The notes under the pieces are model-generated. The model had not been told where the DNA came from and did not search any database. It was given only the letters and a program-made list of their open reading frames with translations. A DNA stretch of 64,000 nucleotides from positions 496,001 to 560,000 of the forward strand of contig NZ_CADIJX010000003.1 of the NCBI RefSeq assembly GCF_902859625.1, written 5' to 3'. The position numbers and the translations under genes were made by a program. Shown piece by piece: positions 1-9,996 of the stretch (the first letter of the stretch is position 1; every line of letters starts with the position of its first letter). This DNA comes from Achromobacter pestifer (lineage in GTDB: Bacteria > Pseudomonadota > Gammaproteobacteria > Burkholderiales > Burkholderiaceae_B).

Positions 1-258
1 GCCGGCCACATTGGGCTGGTTGCCGGCCTCGGTGATCACTGCGCCGCCATACGAATGGCCCACCAACAGGACGGGCCCCTTTTGCTGGGCAATCATCTTG
101 CGCGTGCGTTCCGCGTCTTCCGCCAGCGAGGTCAGCGGCACTTCAACGGCATGCAGGTCCTGGTAGCCTTTGCGCGACAGTTCCACGATGACGCGGGCCC
201 AATGGGCGGCGCCGCCCCAGAATCCATGGACCAGGATGATGCTTGGTTTGCTGCTCAT
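1..258 (-). CDS. alpha/beta hydrolase, C-terminal part outside the window
   Basis: The frame begins at an ATG (256-258 on the minus strand) and stays open to the window edge, so only the first 86 residues are visible. They begin MSSKPSIILVHGFWGG, with the HG oxyanion-hole strand of the alpha/beta hydrolase fold. A nucleophile elbow GHSYGG follows near residue 70, whose Ser is the expected catalytic residue. The Asp and His of the triad lie off the edge. This N-terminus is typical of the small cytoplasmic hydrolases often annotated as esterase-like or salicylate-esterase-like; the substrate cannot be told. It is divergent from the GntR regulator at 466, a possible controller. Confidence 0.85.
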   Translation of the reverse strand, partial: MSSKPSIILVHGFWGGAAHWARVIVELSRKGYQDLHAVEVPLTSLAEDAERTRKMIAQQKGPVLLVGHSYGGAVITEAGNQPNVAG

Positions 259-465
259 GGTGTGACTCCACGGGTGTAGGAGCAACGATCATGCCTCGGA
301 TGGGCGTGTCACACGATCAAATTTCACTATCGGGACAGGCGTGGGCTCGCGATTGCGCGCGTTTCTCGCCATCGGTCCATTGGGCTACGATGAGGCCCGC
401 CGGATCAACCTGCATGGTGCTTTTTCGCAGGCCGCCGTCCTTCGCTTCAGAGATACCCGATCGTC

Positions 466-1140
466 ATGAGCATTACCCAAACGAAGGGCTCGTCCCGTCA
501 AGCCCAGGCCTTGCCACACCGCATTCGCGATCAGCTGCGTCACGACATCCTCACGGGCGCCTTGCCCGCGGGGACACCCCTTAAGCAAGACGCCTTGGCC
601 GCGCGTTTCCAGGCCAGCCGCATTCCCGTGCGAGAGGCGCTGCGCCAGCTGGAAACCGAAGGTCTGGTGGCTTATCCCCTGAACCGTGGCGCTGTGGTCA
701 TCCGCATGGATGTGGAGCAGATCTGCGAATTGCTCGACATCCGGATGGCGTTGGAAGGCCATGCGGTACGCGCGGGCGTGCCGAACATGGCGCGGGCGGA
801 TCTGGATGCGCTCGATGCCATTCTGCGTGCCTATGACGATGCGGCTTCCGTGCCCGAGCGGACGGAGTTGAATCGCCGGTTCCATCTGGCCCCGTGCGCC
901 CCGGCAAACAATACGCGGCTGCGCCGCTTGATCGAAGAATACGGCTTGAGCACCGCTCGCTACACGGACGAAGCGCGGTTGCAGGCGACAGGCCAGGATG
1001 GCCCGCAGGCGGACTATCACCGCATCCTGGACGCCTGCCGCAATCAGGACGGCGATCTGGCCGCACGCCTGGTCGAAGCGCACATTCTGGAAACCAAGAA
1101 GAACCTGGTTGCGATGCATCGCATGCAGCAAGACGGCTGA
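466..1140 (+). CDS. GntR family transcriptional regulator, FCD domain
   Basis: A 224-residue protein with an N-terminal winged helix (about residues 18-85), in which IPVREALRQLETEGLV is the typical GntR recognition helix region. An all-alpha FCD effector domain fills residues 90-215, with the NRRFHL motif that usually carries metal/ligand residues. FadR/FCD regulators normally repress catabolic operons and are released by an organic acid. The target here is not evident; the divergent hydrolase at 1-258 is the nearest candidate. The ATG follows a weak purine stretch rather than a strong Shine-Dalgarno. Its stop codon lies in a 9-bp hairpin (1137-1160). Confidence 0.92.
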   Translation: MSITQTKGSSRQAQALPHRIRDQLRHDILTGALPAGTPLKQDALAARFQASRIPVREALRQLETEGLVAYPLNRGAVVIRMDVEQICELLDIRMALEGHAVRAGVPNMARADLDALDAILRAYDDAASVPERTELNRRFHLAPCAPANNTRLRRLIEEYGLSTARYTDEARLQATGQDGPQADYHRILDACRNQDGDLAARLVEAHILETKKNLVAMHRMQQDG

Positions 1141-1160
1141 AGGCCGGGTCGGGCCTTCAG
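1137..1160 (+). terminator. hairpin at the end of the GntR gene
   Basis: CTGAAGGCC (1137-1145) and GGCCTTCAG (1152-1160) form a perfect 9-bp stem with a 6-nt loop that includes the GntR stop codon. No T-run follows, so it is not a canonical Rho-independent terminator. It may protect the 3' end or separate the convergent EamA gene. Confidence 0.35.
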
Positions 1161-1225
1161 TCGGGGGGGCAGGCCTTCAGAGGAGGCGCTGAAGACAGGG
1201 ATCGAAGCGGTACAGAAACCGGACC

Positions 1226-2104
1226 CTAAGCCGTCCGGCCAGCCAGGGGCGCCGCCGGCAGCCGTTGGGCGCGTTGGCTCAGCCACACGCTGGCCACCAC
1301 GATTGCCATGCCCATCATTTGCGCGGCGCTCAGGCTTTGGCCCAGCACTCCCCACCCCAACAGCACCGCCGAGATCGGGCTAAGAAAGCCCAGGGATGAC
1401 ACCACGGCGGGTTCCAGCCTTGCCACGCCCCGAAACCACAGCACGTAGGTCAGCGCAGCGCCGATCAGGCCCAGATACGCCAGACCCGTCACATTCAATG
1501 CCGTCAGCGGCGGCAAGGCGGGTTCGGCCAGCAACGCCACGGGCAGCAGCAGGATGCCGCCCGCGGTCAGCTGCCACGACGTGAAGGTCAACGCCGACAC
1601 GGGCGGCTGCCAGCGTCGGCTGAGCACGGTGCCCAAACCCATGGAAGCCGCGCTTGCCAGCCCGGCGGCGATGCCCACCGGATCCAGCGTCGCTTTGGGC
1701 GTCAACACCAGCAGTGCCACACCGGCCAGGCCGCTTATCGCCGCCACGACGGACAGGCTGCGGATAGGAGAACCCAGCAGCACGCGGGCAAGCAGAATCA
1801 CCACCAGCGGCTGAATCGCGCCCAAGGTGGCGGCCACGCCGCCCGGCAGGCGATAGGCCGCGACAAACAGCAAGGCCCAGAACACCGAGAAATTCAGCGC
1901 GCCCAGGATGAACGTGCGCAACCACCAGATGCCCTGCGGCAACTGACGCACCGCCAGCAGCAATAGGATGCCGGCAGGCAGCGCGCGCAGCATGGCAACG
2001 GTCAGCGGATAGTCCGCCGGCAGCATCAGCGTCGTGACGACATAGGTGCTGCCCCAGATGGCGGGCGCCAGCGCGGTCAACAGAAGATCAGAACTGCGGC
2101 TCAT
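1226..2104 (-). CDS. EamA/DMT family transporter (RhaT-like exporter)
   Basis: A 292-residue inner-membrane protein with about ten hydrophobic segments arranged as two EamA repeats (roughly residues 8-138 and 150-278). The N-terminus has PAIWGSTYVVT, the usual first-helix signature of this superfamily. Members export amino acids or other metabolites; the substrate cannot be read from sequence. It lies 19 bp downstream of the nitroreductase on the same strand, so the two are probably co-transcribed and controlled by the divergent LysR regulator at 2883. Confidence 0.9.
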   Translation of the reverse strand: MSRSSDLLLTALAPAIWGSTYVVTTLMLPADYPLTVAMLRALPAGILLLLAVRQLPQGIWWLRTFILGALNFSVFWALLFVAAYRLPGGVAATLGAIQPLVVILLARVLLGSPIRSLSVVAAISGLAGVALLVLTPKATLDPVGIAAGLASAASMGLGTVLSRRWQPPVSALTFTSWQLTAGGILLLPVALLAEPALPPLTALNVTGLAYLGLIGAALTYVLWFRGVARLEPAVVSSLGFLSPISAVLLGWGVLGQSLSAAQMMGMAIVVASVWLSQRAQRLPAAPLAGRTA

Positions 2105-2123
2105 GGTGTGGCTCCTGGTGGGC

Positions 2124-2741
2124 TCAGGCCAGCTCTAGCACGTCAGTGACGGGACGGCGAGGCTTCTGCGGCCAATTGCCGGGCTTGGCATAACCCATGG
2201 CGACCAGCATCACCGGTACCTCATCGGGTCGCAAGCCGAAGGCGTCGGCGACACCCACGGGATCGAAGCCCGTCATGGGGCTGGCCGACAGCCCTTGCGC
2301 CTGACCGGCCAGCATCAGCGTCGACGCGCCGAACGTGGCGCTGCGCACCGCTTCGTCACGTTGCGTCTGCGGGGCGTCTGTGTAGAGCTGGCTGGCGGCG
2401 GTCTCCCATGACGGGACCATGCCGGCGGGCATGAAGCCGGCCGCCACCGACGGTTGCAGGCGATCGGCCGTCCAGGCGGCTTGCGGCAGCACGCCCACCA
2501 CAATGAAGGTCACCGCGGCGTCGGTGACTTTGGGCTGGTTCCAGGCCAGTTCGCGCAGGCGGCGCTTGCCAGCGTCGCTGCGCACGGCGATGAAGCGCCA
2601 GTTCTGCAAGTTGAAGGCGGTGGGCGCGCGGGTGGCCCACGCGATCAGGGTGTGCAGCTGATCGTCTTCCAGCGTGCGGGCCGGGTCGAAGAAGTTGACG
2701 GAAGTGCGGGCGGCGATGGCGTCGGTCAGGGGGTGATTCAT
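2124..2741 (-). CDS. nitroreductase family protein
   Basis: An FMN-dependent NAD(P)H oxidoreductase of about 205 residues. The N-terminal RTSVNFFDP and the RAPTAFNLQNWRFIAV segment match the FMN-phosphate and isoalloxazine contacts of the nitroreductase fold, and the C-terminal part contains a typical GFDP..GVADAFGL helix. I start it at the ATG at 2741; the frame also extends five codons upstream to a TTG, which I consider less likely. These enzymes reduce nitroaromatics, quinones or enones; the natural substrate is unknown. It forms a probable two-gene operon with the EamA exporter, opposite a LysR regulator. Confidence 0.88.
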   Translation of the reverse strand: MNHPLTDAIAARTSVNFFDPARTLEDDQLHTLIAWATRAPTAFNLQNWRFIAVRSDAGKRRLRELAWNQPKVTDAAVTFIVVGVLPQAAWTADRLQPSVAAGFMPAGMVPSWETAASQLYTDAPQTQRDEAVRSATFGASTLMLAGQAQGLSASPMTGFDPVGVADAFGLRPDEVPVMLVAMGYAKPGNWPQKPRRPVTDVLELA

Positions 2742-2882
2742 GGTGGTCTCATTCAATCAGTCGGGGGCGTGGCCGGCGGTATTGCACGTTGCCGGGGATC
2801 CATGCCCACAGGCTAATTCAATCGTCCGGATACGATAATATCCATTTTGTTCGCAACATCATTCACTGTGGGTGAATAATCA

Positions 2883-3779
2883 ATGGATCATCTGACGGCG
2901 CTGAAAGTGTTCAGGCAGGTGGTGGAGCAGGGTGGGTTCGCCCCAGCGGCACGCCAACTGAGTTTGTCGCCGGCGGCGGTCAGCAAGAACATTGCCGAAC
3001 TTGAACGCCACGTCGCGGCGCGGCTGCTGAATCGCACGACCCGCCGCATGAGCCTGACCGAGGCGGGTACGCGCTATTACGAGCAGGTCGCCCGTATCCT
3101 GGACGATCTGCAAGAGGCCGAGCAGTCGCTGGGGCCCATGCAAAGTGAGCCATCGGGCATCTTGCGTGTCAGCGCACCCATGTCCTTGAGCCTGCTTCGC
3201 ATTTGCCCGGCCATTCCTGCCTTCCTGGAACGTTATCCGCGGGTGTCGCTGGACCTGAACCTGGAAGACCGGCGCGTTGATATCGTGAAGGAAGGTTTCG
3301 ATCTGGCGATCCGCGGAACAGACCGCCTGGAAGACTCCAGCCTGGTGGCGCGTCAGCTGATGACGCTGGATCACGTGCTATGTGGTGCGCCAGCGTACTT
3401 TCGGCGGGCAGGCGTGCCGACATCGCCGGAGGCCGTGCGCGGCATGGAATGCGTGCAGTTCACCTTGTCTGGTCATGCGGATGAATGGGTGTTCACGCAA
3501 GCGGGGCAGACGCAGCGCGTGCCAGTAAAAGGGCGCTACAAGGTCAGTTCCAGCCTGGCGGTGCGTGACGCGCTGCGGGCGGGTTTTGGCGTCAGCCTGG
3601 TGCCGCGCGTGTATGTCCAGGACGATCTGGCCAGCGGTGCGCTGCAAGCGGTGCTGCCTGATTGGCTTCCCGTCGAGACCTATGTCTACGCGGTGTATCC
3701 ATCGCGCCGCCACATGGTGGCGAAGGTGCGTGCGTTTGTGGATTTCCTGTTGGAAGAGTTGGGCGCGCAGCAGGCCTGA
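2883..3779 (+). CDS. LysR family transcriptional regulator
   Basis: A 298-residue LTTR: winged helix-turn-helix at residues 1-60 (MDHLTALKVFRQVVEQGGF, then LSLSPAAVSKNIAELE) followed by a periplasmic-binding-protein-like effector domain, with the final helices typical of the AaeR/DsdC-like branch. It is divergently transcribed from the nitroreductase/EamA pair across a 141-bp gap (2742-2882) containing an AT-rich patch around 2825-2880, the usual arrangement for a LysR regulator that activates its neighbour. It ends 28 bp before the convergent phaB gene. Confidence 0.93.
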   Translation: MDHLTALKVFRQVVEQGGFAPAARQLSLSPAAVSKNIAELERHVAARLLNRTTRRMSLTEAGTRYYEQVARILDDLQEAEQSLGPMQSEPSGILRVSAPMSLSLLRICPAIPAFLERYPRVSLDLNLEDRRVDIVKEGFDLAIRGTDRLEDSSLVARQLMTLDHVLCGAPAYFRRAGVPTSPEAVRGMECVQFTLSGHADEWVFTQAGQTQRVPVKGRYKVSSSLAVRDALRAGFGVSLVPRVYVQDDLASGALQAVLPDWLPVETYVYAVYPSRRHMVAKVRAFVDFLLEELGAQQA

Positions 3780-3807
3780 CCACCGCGCGCCGCCCGGACC
3801 AAAGCGA

Positions 3808-4551
3808 TCAATACATGTGCTGGCCGCCGTTCATGGCCACATTGCTACCGGTCATGAAACCCGCCGCGTCGCTGCAAATAAAGGCCACCAGCGCCGCGAC
3901 TTCCTCGGGCTGGCCCAGACGGCCGACAGGGATTTGCGGCAATATCTTTTCCTTCAGGACCTCCTCGGGAACCACCTGCACCATGCGCGTGTCCAGGTAG
4001 CCGGGCGACACGGTATTGACCGTGACGCCCTTGCTGGCCAGTTCCAGCGCCAGGGATTTGGTGAAACCATGGATGCCGGCCTTCGATGCCGCGTAATTGG
4101 TCTGGCCGAAGGCGCCCTTGCTGCCGTTCACGGACGAGATGTTCACGATGCGGCCCCATCCGCGATCCGCCATGCCGCCGCATAGCGGCTGCGTCATGTT
4201 GAACATGGAATCCAGATTGCTGTGCATGACTTCGGACCAGTTCTGGAAACTCATCTTGCGCAGGCGGGCGTCGCGTGTGATGCCGGCATTGTTGATCAGG
4301 ATGTCGATCTGACGGCCGTCACGCTCCAGCCGTCCCATCAGCGCCTGGCACGAGGCATAGTCACTCACGTCCACTTGGTAGAGGGCGATCGGATGGCCCT
4401 TGGCGACTTCTTCGTCGACCCAGGCCCGCGTGGCGTCCTCGCTGGCGTGGTACGTGACGATGACGTCATGGCCGGCGTCGCACAGCGCCAGGGCGATGGC
4501 CCGCCCCAGGCCGCCGCCGCCGGTGACCAGCGCCGTGCGCTTAGCCGTCAT
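3808..4551 (-). CDS. phaB: acetoacetyl-CoA reductase, PHB synthesis
   Basis: A 247-residue short-chain dehydrogenase. The N-terminal glycine motif TGGGGLGRAIA binds NADP(H), NNAG is at residues 87-90, and the catalytic triad is Ser140, Tyr153 and Lys157 (YAASK). The motif ITRDARLRKM and the C-terminus are typical of PhaB/PhbB, which reduces acetoacetyl-CoA to (R)-3-hydroxybutyryl-CoA for polyhydroxybutyrate. I choose ATG 4551, preceded by GGTGAG; a GTG nine bases upstream is possible. It overlaps the phasin stop by about 11 bp, indicating translational coupling, and is the last gene of a six-gene run starting at 11454. A FabG-type role is possible but the phasin neighbour favours PHB. Confidence 0.9.
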   Translation of the reverse strand: MTAKRTALVTGGGGLGRAIALALCDAGHDVIVTYHASEDATRAWVDEEVAKGHPIALYQVDVSDYASCQALMGRLERDGRQIDILINNAGITRDARLRKMSFQNWSEVMHSNLDSMFNMTQPLCGGMADRGWGRIVNISSVNGSKGAFGQTNYAASKAGIHGFTKSLALELASKGVTVNTVSPGYLDTRMVQVVPEEVLKEKILPQIPVGRLGQPEEVAALVAFICSDAAGFMTGSNVAMNGGQHMY

Positions 4552-5011
4552 GGCGCTCACCCGGCTGGCTGGCGTCGCGCAGGGCCGAGCAGGCCGCAGC
4601 CATCTGGTTGGACATCGTGGACCACAACTGCGTCATGGGCGAGGCGTCGACGGCCATGCCGGCACCGGTGGCGCTCTTGAACCAGCCGCTCATGGCCTCG
4701 CCCAGGCCGGCGGCCAGCGCCGCTTGCTCTTCCAGCGCGGCGTGGGTGATGGCCTGGCTGGCTTCCAACTGGCATTGCCATTGCTTGCGCGTGATCTCGC
4801 CCAGGGCCGGGGCAATCTCCTTCCAGTCGCCGCCATGTTGCAACGGGCCAAGGGTGGACAGGTAGCGGGCGGCGTTGTCGTCAGCCAGGCGGCGGCCGAG
4901 TTCCATCCAGCGTTGTTGGCTTTCTTGCGCAAGCTGGGCCAGCCGTTGGCAATAGGCGGCGTTGGCGCCGGCGATGCCTTGGGTCGTGGGGGCAGTAGTC
5001 TTCTTCATCAT
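4541..5011 (-). CDS. phasin-like PHB granule protein
   Basis: A 156-residue, largely alpha-helical protein rich in Ala, Gln and Glu, with amphipathic heptad-like stretches (AQESQQRWMELGRRLA; LEASQAITHAALEEQAALAA). It lacks a signal peptide and membrane span, as expected for phasins that coat PHB granules. Its start, MMKK, follows AAAAGGA with good spacing; a much longer in-frame extension upstream runs through the permease gene and is spurious. The 3' end overlaps phaB and the 5' end is 41 bp from the YhhJ-like permease. The family call comes from composition plus the phaB neighbour, so it is less certain than phaB itself. Confidence 0.78.
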   Translation of the reverse strand: MMKKTTAPTTQGIAGANAAYCQRLAQLAQESQQRWMELGRRLADDNAARYLSTLGPLQHGGDWKEIAPALGEITRKQWQCQLEASQAITHAALEEQAALAAGLGEAMSGWFKSATGAGMAVDASPMTQLWSTMSNQMAAACSALRDASQPGERHDG

Positions 5012-5052
5012 CCGTCCTTTTAAGAGAGTGGTAAGGGGTAACGAATCAGCCC

Positions 5053-6177
5053 TTAAGCCATCTGGCTCAGGGTCTTGCGAAAGCGCGCCAGAGAGAACGC
5101 GAATAGGGCCGTGCCGATCAGTGCCAGCGCCAGGAACGGTTGCCACACGACGCTGAATCCCGCGCCGCGGTAGAGGATGGCTTGGCCGAGTTCCACGAAG
5201 TGCGTGGTGGGGGCGGCCAGCATGATGTGTTGGACAAATTCCGGCATGCTCTCGCGCGGCGTCGTGCCGCCGGACAGCATTTGCAGAGGCAGCAGCACTA
5301 GTACCAGCAGCATCCCGAATTGCGGCATGCTGCGTGCAAGCGTGGCCATGAAGATACCCATGGAGGTCGTAGCGAATAGATGCAGCGCTGCCCCCAGCAG
5401 GAACAACGCCACCGATCCTTCGATCGGCACGTGCAACAGGCCACGCACTACGAACGTCAACGATAGCCCAGCCGAGGCCAGTACGACCAGCCCCATCGAC
5501 CACACCTTCGCCACCATGATCTCCGTGGGGGTGACGGGCATGACCAGCAGGTGCTCAATGGTGCCGTGTTCGCGCTCGCGGATCAGCGCGGCGCCGGTCA
5601 GGATGATGGACAACATCGTGACGTTGTTAATGATCTCCATCATCGCGCCAAACCACGCCTGCGTCAGATTGGGGTTGAAGCGCATGCGTACCGCCAGGTC
5701 CACCGGCAACGTCGTCGGGGCGCGGTAGCGCTTGACGAACTCGTTGATCTCGTCGGTGACGATTTGCTGGATGTAGCTGCTGCCGGTGAACGCCTGGCTC
5801 ATCCGGGTGGCGTCCACGTTCAGCTGGATCTCCGCCGGACGGCCCGCCAGCACGTCGCGCTGGAAGTTGGGCGGGATGTTCACGGAAAACGTGTAACGCC
5901 CCGCATCCATGCCCGCGTCCGCCTCGGCGGAGGTGATCAGGGCCGGGGGCGTGAAATGGGGGGGATAAAAGGCCGACGCGATGCGCGCCGACAAGGGCGA
6001 GACATCTTCGTCGACCACCGCGATGGGGGCGTTGTGCAGCGTCTCGGGCACCGCCGTCGCCGCCGTGTAGATCATCAGCGTGAAGGACACGGCGATCAGG
6101 ATCAGCATCATGGGGTCGCGCGCCAGACTCCATAGCTCTTTGACGCCCAGGCGGAAGATGTTGGCCAGGTGTCTCAT
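5053..6177 (-). CDS. yhhJ: ABC-2 type permease, YhhJ-like
   Basis: A 374-residue inner-membrane protein: one N-terminal helix (about 22-42), a large periplasmic domain (about 45-175), then five C-terminal helices of the ABC-2 permease fold. EREHGTIEHLLVMPV marks the conserved cytoplasmic elbow of ABC-2 permeases. It starts immediately after the RbbA stop (TGA-ATG, no spacing). The HlyD - RbbA - YhhJ order is the same as E. coli yhiI-rbbA-yhhJ. It probably partners the permease half within RbbA to form an exporter; the substrate is unknown. Confidence 0.92.
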   Translation of the reverse strand: MRHLANIFRLGVKELWSLARDPMMLILIAVSFTLMIYTAATAVPETLHNAPIAVVDEDVSPLSARIASAFYPPHFTPPALITSAEADAGMDAGRYTFSVNIPPNFQRDVLAGRPAEIQLNVDATRMSQAFTGSSYIQQIVTDEINEFVKRYRAPTTLPVDLAVRMRFNPNLTQAWFGAMMEIINNVTMLSIILTGAALIREREHGTIEHLLVMPVTPTEIMVAKVWSMGLVVLASAGLSLTFVVRGLLHVPIEGSVALFLLGAALHLFATTSMGIFMATLARSMPQFGMLLVLVLLPLQMLSGGTTPRESMPEFVQHIMLAAPTTHFVELGQAILYRGAGFSVVWQPFLALALIGTALFAFSLARFRKTLSQMA

Positions 6178-8913
6178 TCAGGTCTCCTGTTTCTTCAGCA
6201 GGAACACCGAGGCGCCCAGGATGATGGGAATCGCGGCCAGCAAGGGCCAGAACGACCCTTGCAGCGCGGGGAAGTCCAATGCCTTGCTGAACACGCCGCG
6301 GCTGATCGTCAGCATGTGCGTGGCGGGATAGATCTGCCCGATCAGTCGTCCGGCGCCTTCCAGCGACGACACCGGATTGAGCAGGCCCGCGAATTGCACG
6401 GCGGGCACCAGCGTGCCGATCATGGTGAAGAACAGCGCTGCGATCTGGCTGCGCGTGAAGGTCGAGGCCAGCAGGCCGATCGCCGTGGCCACGACGTTGT
6501 AGATCAGCGCGGCCGCCAGCAAGGTCGCGAAACTGCCGGTGATGGGCACCCCGAAAAGCGTCACGGCCAGCAAGGTCATCAACAGGAAGTTCAGCATCGC
6601 CAGCGCCACGTACGGCGCCTGTTTGCCCAGCAGGAATTCCAGCCGCGTCACCGGCGTGACGTACAGATTGATGATGGACCCCAGTTCTTTCTCGCGCACG
6701 ACGGCCAGCGCGGTCAGCATTGCGGGCATCATCAAAAGCAGCAGCGGGATCACCGCCGGCACCATCGCAGGCAGGCTGCGCACGTCAGGGTTGTAGCGAA
6801 AGCGCGTTTCAATGCTGACGGGCGGCGTGGCGCTGGCGCCTAGCTGTTCGCGCGCCTGCTGCATCAGCCATCCCTGGTGCATGCCCAACACATAGCCGCG
6901 GATGGTTTCGGCGCGTTGCGGCATGGCGCCATCAATCCACACGCCAATCTGCGCGTTCTTGCCGCGCTGCACGTCGCGTGCGAAGCCCTGCGGAATCTCG
7001 ATGGCCAACGACAGTTCGCCACTGCGCATGCGGGCGTCCATGTCGTTGTAGTCCTGGATGGGCGGTTGTTCGACGAAGTACCGCGAGCCCGACAGATTCA
7101 GGCTGTAGTTGTGGCTAAGCGTGGTCTGGTCGCGGTCCATGACCGCGTAGCGCAAGTCTTCCACGTCCAGGCTGATGCCGTAGCCCATGACGAACATCAG
7201 CAGCAGGGATCCCACCAGCGCCAGCGTGGCGCGAACGGGGTCGCGCCGCAGTTCCAGTGATTCGCGCCACATATAGCTCAACGCGCGCTGAAGACTGAAG
7301 CCGCGATGCGGCGCGGTGACGGGTTCAGGTTCAGACGTTTCGCCGGCAGGCGCCGCTTCGTCTTGTGGCTGCGTGCCGGCGCCGGCATCGATCAGATACG
7401 CGATGAACGCTTCTTCCAGCGTCTTCGCGCCGCGCATCTGCGTGATCTCGGCGGGCGACGCGCTGACCAGCACTTTCCCCGCGTGCATCAGCGACATGCG
7501 GTCACAGCGCTGCGCTTCGTTCATGAAGTGCGTCGAAATGAAGATGGTGACCTGGTCCTGCCGCGCCAGCGTAATCAGTAGCCGCCAGAAGTTGTCGCGG
7601 GCGATCGGGTCCACGCCGGAGGTGGGTTCGTCCAGGATCAGCAGGTCGGGCTTGTGCACCATCGCCACGGCCAACGACAGGCGTTGACGCACGCCCATCG
7701 GCAGGTTTTCGGGCAAGGCGTCCAGCACGTCGCGCAATTCAAAGCGCGCCACCATTTCGTCCACGCGGTCGGTGATGTGGGCCTCGGGCACATGGAACAG
7801 GCGGGCGTGCAACACCAGGTTCTGCCGTACGGTCAGTTCGCCGTACAGCGAGAAGGCCTGCGACATGTAGCCGACGCGGCGGCGCGTGTCGATGTTCTTC
7901 GGGTCGACCTCCTGGCCGAACAACCACGCCTGCCCTTCGCTGGCGGGCAACAGGCCGGTCAGCATTTTCATGGTGGTGGATTTGCCGCAGCCGTTCGATC
8001 CCAGAAAGCCGAATATCTCGCCACGGCGGATACGGAAGTTGACGTGGTCAACGGCGACGAAATCGCCAAAGCGCATGGTCAGGTCGCGGGCTTCAATGGC
8101 GATCTCGGCATGCTCATCGACGTCCAGCGGCACGATTTCCACGGGTTTGTGGCCTTGGCGCTTGGCCTGCGGCAGCAACGCGATGAAGGCGGCCTCCAAG
8201 GAATCCGTGCCCGTGCGCTGCGTCAGGTCAGCGGGCGTGCCGGTGGCCAGCACGCGGCCGTCGTCCATGGCGATCAGCCAGTCGAAACGCTGTGCCTCGT
8301 CCATGTAGGCCGTGGCGACGATCACGCTCATGTTCGGTCGATCTTGGCGGATGTCGTTGATCAAGTCCCAGAACTGCGCGCGAGCCAAGGGGTCCACGCC
8401 GGTCGTCGGTTCGTCCAGGATCAACAGGTCGGGGTCGTGGATCAGTGCGCAGCACAAGCCCAACTTCTGCTTCATGCCGCCAGACAGCTTGCCGGCAGGG
8501 CGCGACAGGAAGGCCGACATCCCCGTGCTGCGGGTCAGGCTGTCGATGCGGCGGCGGCGTTCGGCGTCGTCGTGGCCGAACAGGCGGCCGAAGAATTGCA
8601 GGTTTTCTTCCACCGACAGGGTGGGATACAGGTTCTTGCCCAGGCCCTGTGGCATATAGGCGATACGGGGGCAGACGTCATCGCGGTGCCGCTTGTTGGC
8701 CATGTCGCCACCCAGCACGCTGACGCGGCCTTCCTGCACGGCGCGCGCACCCGCCACCAGCGCCAGCAGGCTGGACTTGCCCACGCCGTCGGGGCCGATC
8801 AAGCCCACCATGCGCCCGGCAGGAATGTCCAGCGTGATGCCGTCCAGCGCCACGGTCTTGCCATAGCGCAGGCGCACATCCTGTAGCGTGACGACCGGGG
8901 CGGCAGCGTCCAT
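6178..8913 (-). CDS. rbbA: RbbA-type ribosome-associated ATPase / ABC transporter fusion
   Basis: A 911-residue fusion of two ABC ATPase domains and an ABC-2 permease, the same architecture and about the same length as E. coli RbbA. NBD1 (about 5-240) has Walker [10 protein letters not shown], signature LSGGMKQK and Walker [17 protein letters not shown]2 (about 275-500) has GSNGCGKST and [13 protein letters not shown], but its signature is a degenerate LPMGVRQR. The permease half (about 545-911) again has a [16 protein letters not shown] elbow. E. coli RbbA binds 30S subunits and shows ribosome-stimulated ATPase activity; a transport role is also proposed. Its start codon overlaps the HlyD stop (TGATG). 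Confidence 0.93.
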   Translation of the reverse strand: MDAAAPVVTLQDVRLRYGKTVALDGITLDIPAGRMVGLIGPDGVGKSSLLALVAGARAVQEGRVSVLGGDMANKRHRDDVCPRIAYMPQGLGKNLYPTLSVEENLQFFGRLFGHDDAERRRRIDSLTRSTGMSAFLSRPAGKLSGGMKQKLGLCCALIHDPDLLILDEPTTGVDPLARAQFWDLINDIRQDRPNMSVIVATAYMDEAQRFDWLIAMDDGRVLATGTPADLTQRTGTDSLEAAFIALLPQAKRQGHKPVEIVPLDVDEHAEIAIEARDLTMRFGDFVAVDHVNFRIRRGEIFGFLGSNGCGKSTTMKMLTGLLPASEGQAWLFGQEVDPKNIDTRRRVGYMSQAFSLYGELTVRQNLVLHARLFHVPEAHITDRVDEMVARFELRDVLDALPENLPMGVRQRLSLAVAMVHKPDLLILDEPTSGVDPIARDNFWRLLITLARQDQVTIFISTHFMNEAQRCDRMSLMHAGKVLVSASPAEITQMRGAKTLEEAFIAYLIDAGAGTQPQDEAAPAGETSEPEPVTAPHRGFSLQRALSYMWRESLELRRDPVRATLALVGSLLLMFVMGYGISLDVEDLRYAVMDRDQTTLSHNYSLNLSGSRYFVEQPPIQDYNDMDARMRSGELSLAIEIPQGFARDVQRGKNAQIGVWIDGAMPQRAETIRGYVLGMHQGWLMQQAREQLGASATPPVSIETRFRYNPDVRSLPAMVPAVIPLLLLMMPAMLTALAVVREKELGSIINLYVTPVTRLEFLLGKQAPYVALAMLNFLLMTLLAVTLFGVPITGSFATLLAAALIYNVVATAIGLLASTFTRSQIAALFFTMIGTLVPAVQFAGLLNPVSSLEGAGRLIGQIYPATHMLTISRGVFSKALDFPALQGSFWPLLAAIPIILGASVFLLKKQET

Positions 8914-9980
8914 CAGGGCACCTTGACTTCAAGGTTGGCGGGCCACGACGCATTGGCGTCCAGCTTCAACCAGGCCACGCCGGGCAATCCGGTCTTGACC
9001 TGTTTCAGATGCTTTTGCAGCAAGTCCGGGCTGATCTGCGCCTTGACGCGGAACATCAGTTTCTGCCGTTCGCTGGCAGTCTCCACGGTCTTCGGCGTGA
9101 ACTGCGCAGTGCTGGCCACGAACGAGACCTTGGCGGGAATGACATACTGCGGGGCGGCGTCCAGGATGATGCGCACGTCCTGGCCCAGGGCAACTTGGCC
9201 CGCGGCCTGCTCGGGCAGGAAGAAGGTCATGTAGACGTCGGACAGGTCCACCATGTTCAGCACTTTCCCGCCGGCGCCCAGCACTTCGCCCGGCTGCGCC
9301 ACGCGATATTGCACGCGGCCGTCGCGCGGAGCGCGCAGTTCGCTGTCGGCGATGTCGGCTTCGATGCGAGCGATGGTGGCCAACGCGGCGGTGATGGCGG
9401 ATTGCGCGCCAACCTGCGCGGCACGGGCGGCGTCGATCGCGGCGGCGGCGGCGGTCACCTGGGCGCGCGCCGCGTTGACAGCGGCTTGCGCGCTGCGCAC
9501 GCGGGCGCGGTCGTCATCCAGTTCCTGAATCGATGATGCGCCTTCCTTGGACAAGGTTTCGGAACGCGCCAGGCGGCGGCGCGCGGCGTCCGCTTCGCTC
9601 TCGCGCTGCGCCACGACGGCCTCGGCAGCCAGCTTGTCGCTTTCGCGTTGGGCGACTTGCGCGGCCGCGCTGGCGGCGCTGTTGATGGCTTGCTGATGCT
9701 GTGCGCGCGCTTCTTCGCGCTGGGCGTTCAGCGTATCGATCTGCATGCGCGCCAGCGGCTGGCCGGCGGCCACGAAATCGCCTTCGATCGCCAGCACGTC
9801 CTGCACACGGCCGGCGAGTTTGGTGGCCACATCGATCTCGGTGGCTTCGATGCGGCCATTGCCGCTGATGAATCCTTCGCCGGGACCGGTGTCCGTGAGC
9901 ATGCGCCAGCCGGCATAGCCGGCGGCGGCCACGGCCAGGACGATCAGGGCGGGAATCAGTTTTCGGGTGGGCAGGCGCAT
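8913..9980 (-). CDS. HlyD family periplasmic adaptor (YhiI-like)
   Basis: A 355-residue membrane-fusion protein: one N-terminal membrane anchor (about 8-27), a lipoyl half ([18 protein letters not shown], then [12 protein letters not shown]), a long alpha-helical hairpin rich in Ala, Arg and Gln (about 80-220), the second lipoyl half ([13 protein letters not shown]) and a beta-barrel domain. It would connect the inner-membrane RbbA/YhhJ exporter to the outer-membrane channel. I place the start at ATG 9980, which has AAGGA eight bases upstream; a longer upstream frame overlaps the next gene and is discarded. Confidence 0.93.
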   Translation of the reverse strand: MRLPTRKLIPALIVLAVAAAGYAGWRMLTDTGPGEGFISGNGRIEATEIDVATKLAGRVQDVLAIEGDFVAAGQPLARMQIDTLNAQREEARAQHQQAINSAASAAAQVAQRESDKLAAEAVVAQRESEADAARRRLARSETLSKEGASSIQELDDDRARVRSAQAAVNAARAQVTAAAAAIDAARAAQVGAQSAITAALATIARIEADIADSELRAPRDGRVQYRVAQPGEVLGAGGKVLNMVDLSDVYMTFFLPEQAAGQVALGQDVRIILDAAPQYVIPAKVSFVASTAQFTPKTVETASERQKLMFRVKAQISPDLLQKHLKQVKTGLPGVAWLKLDANASWPANLEVKVP

Positions 9981-9996
9981 GGTGAGGATCCTTGAA

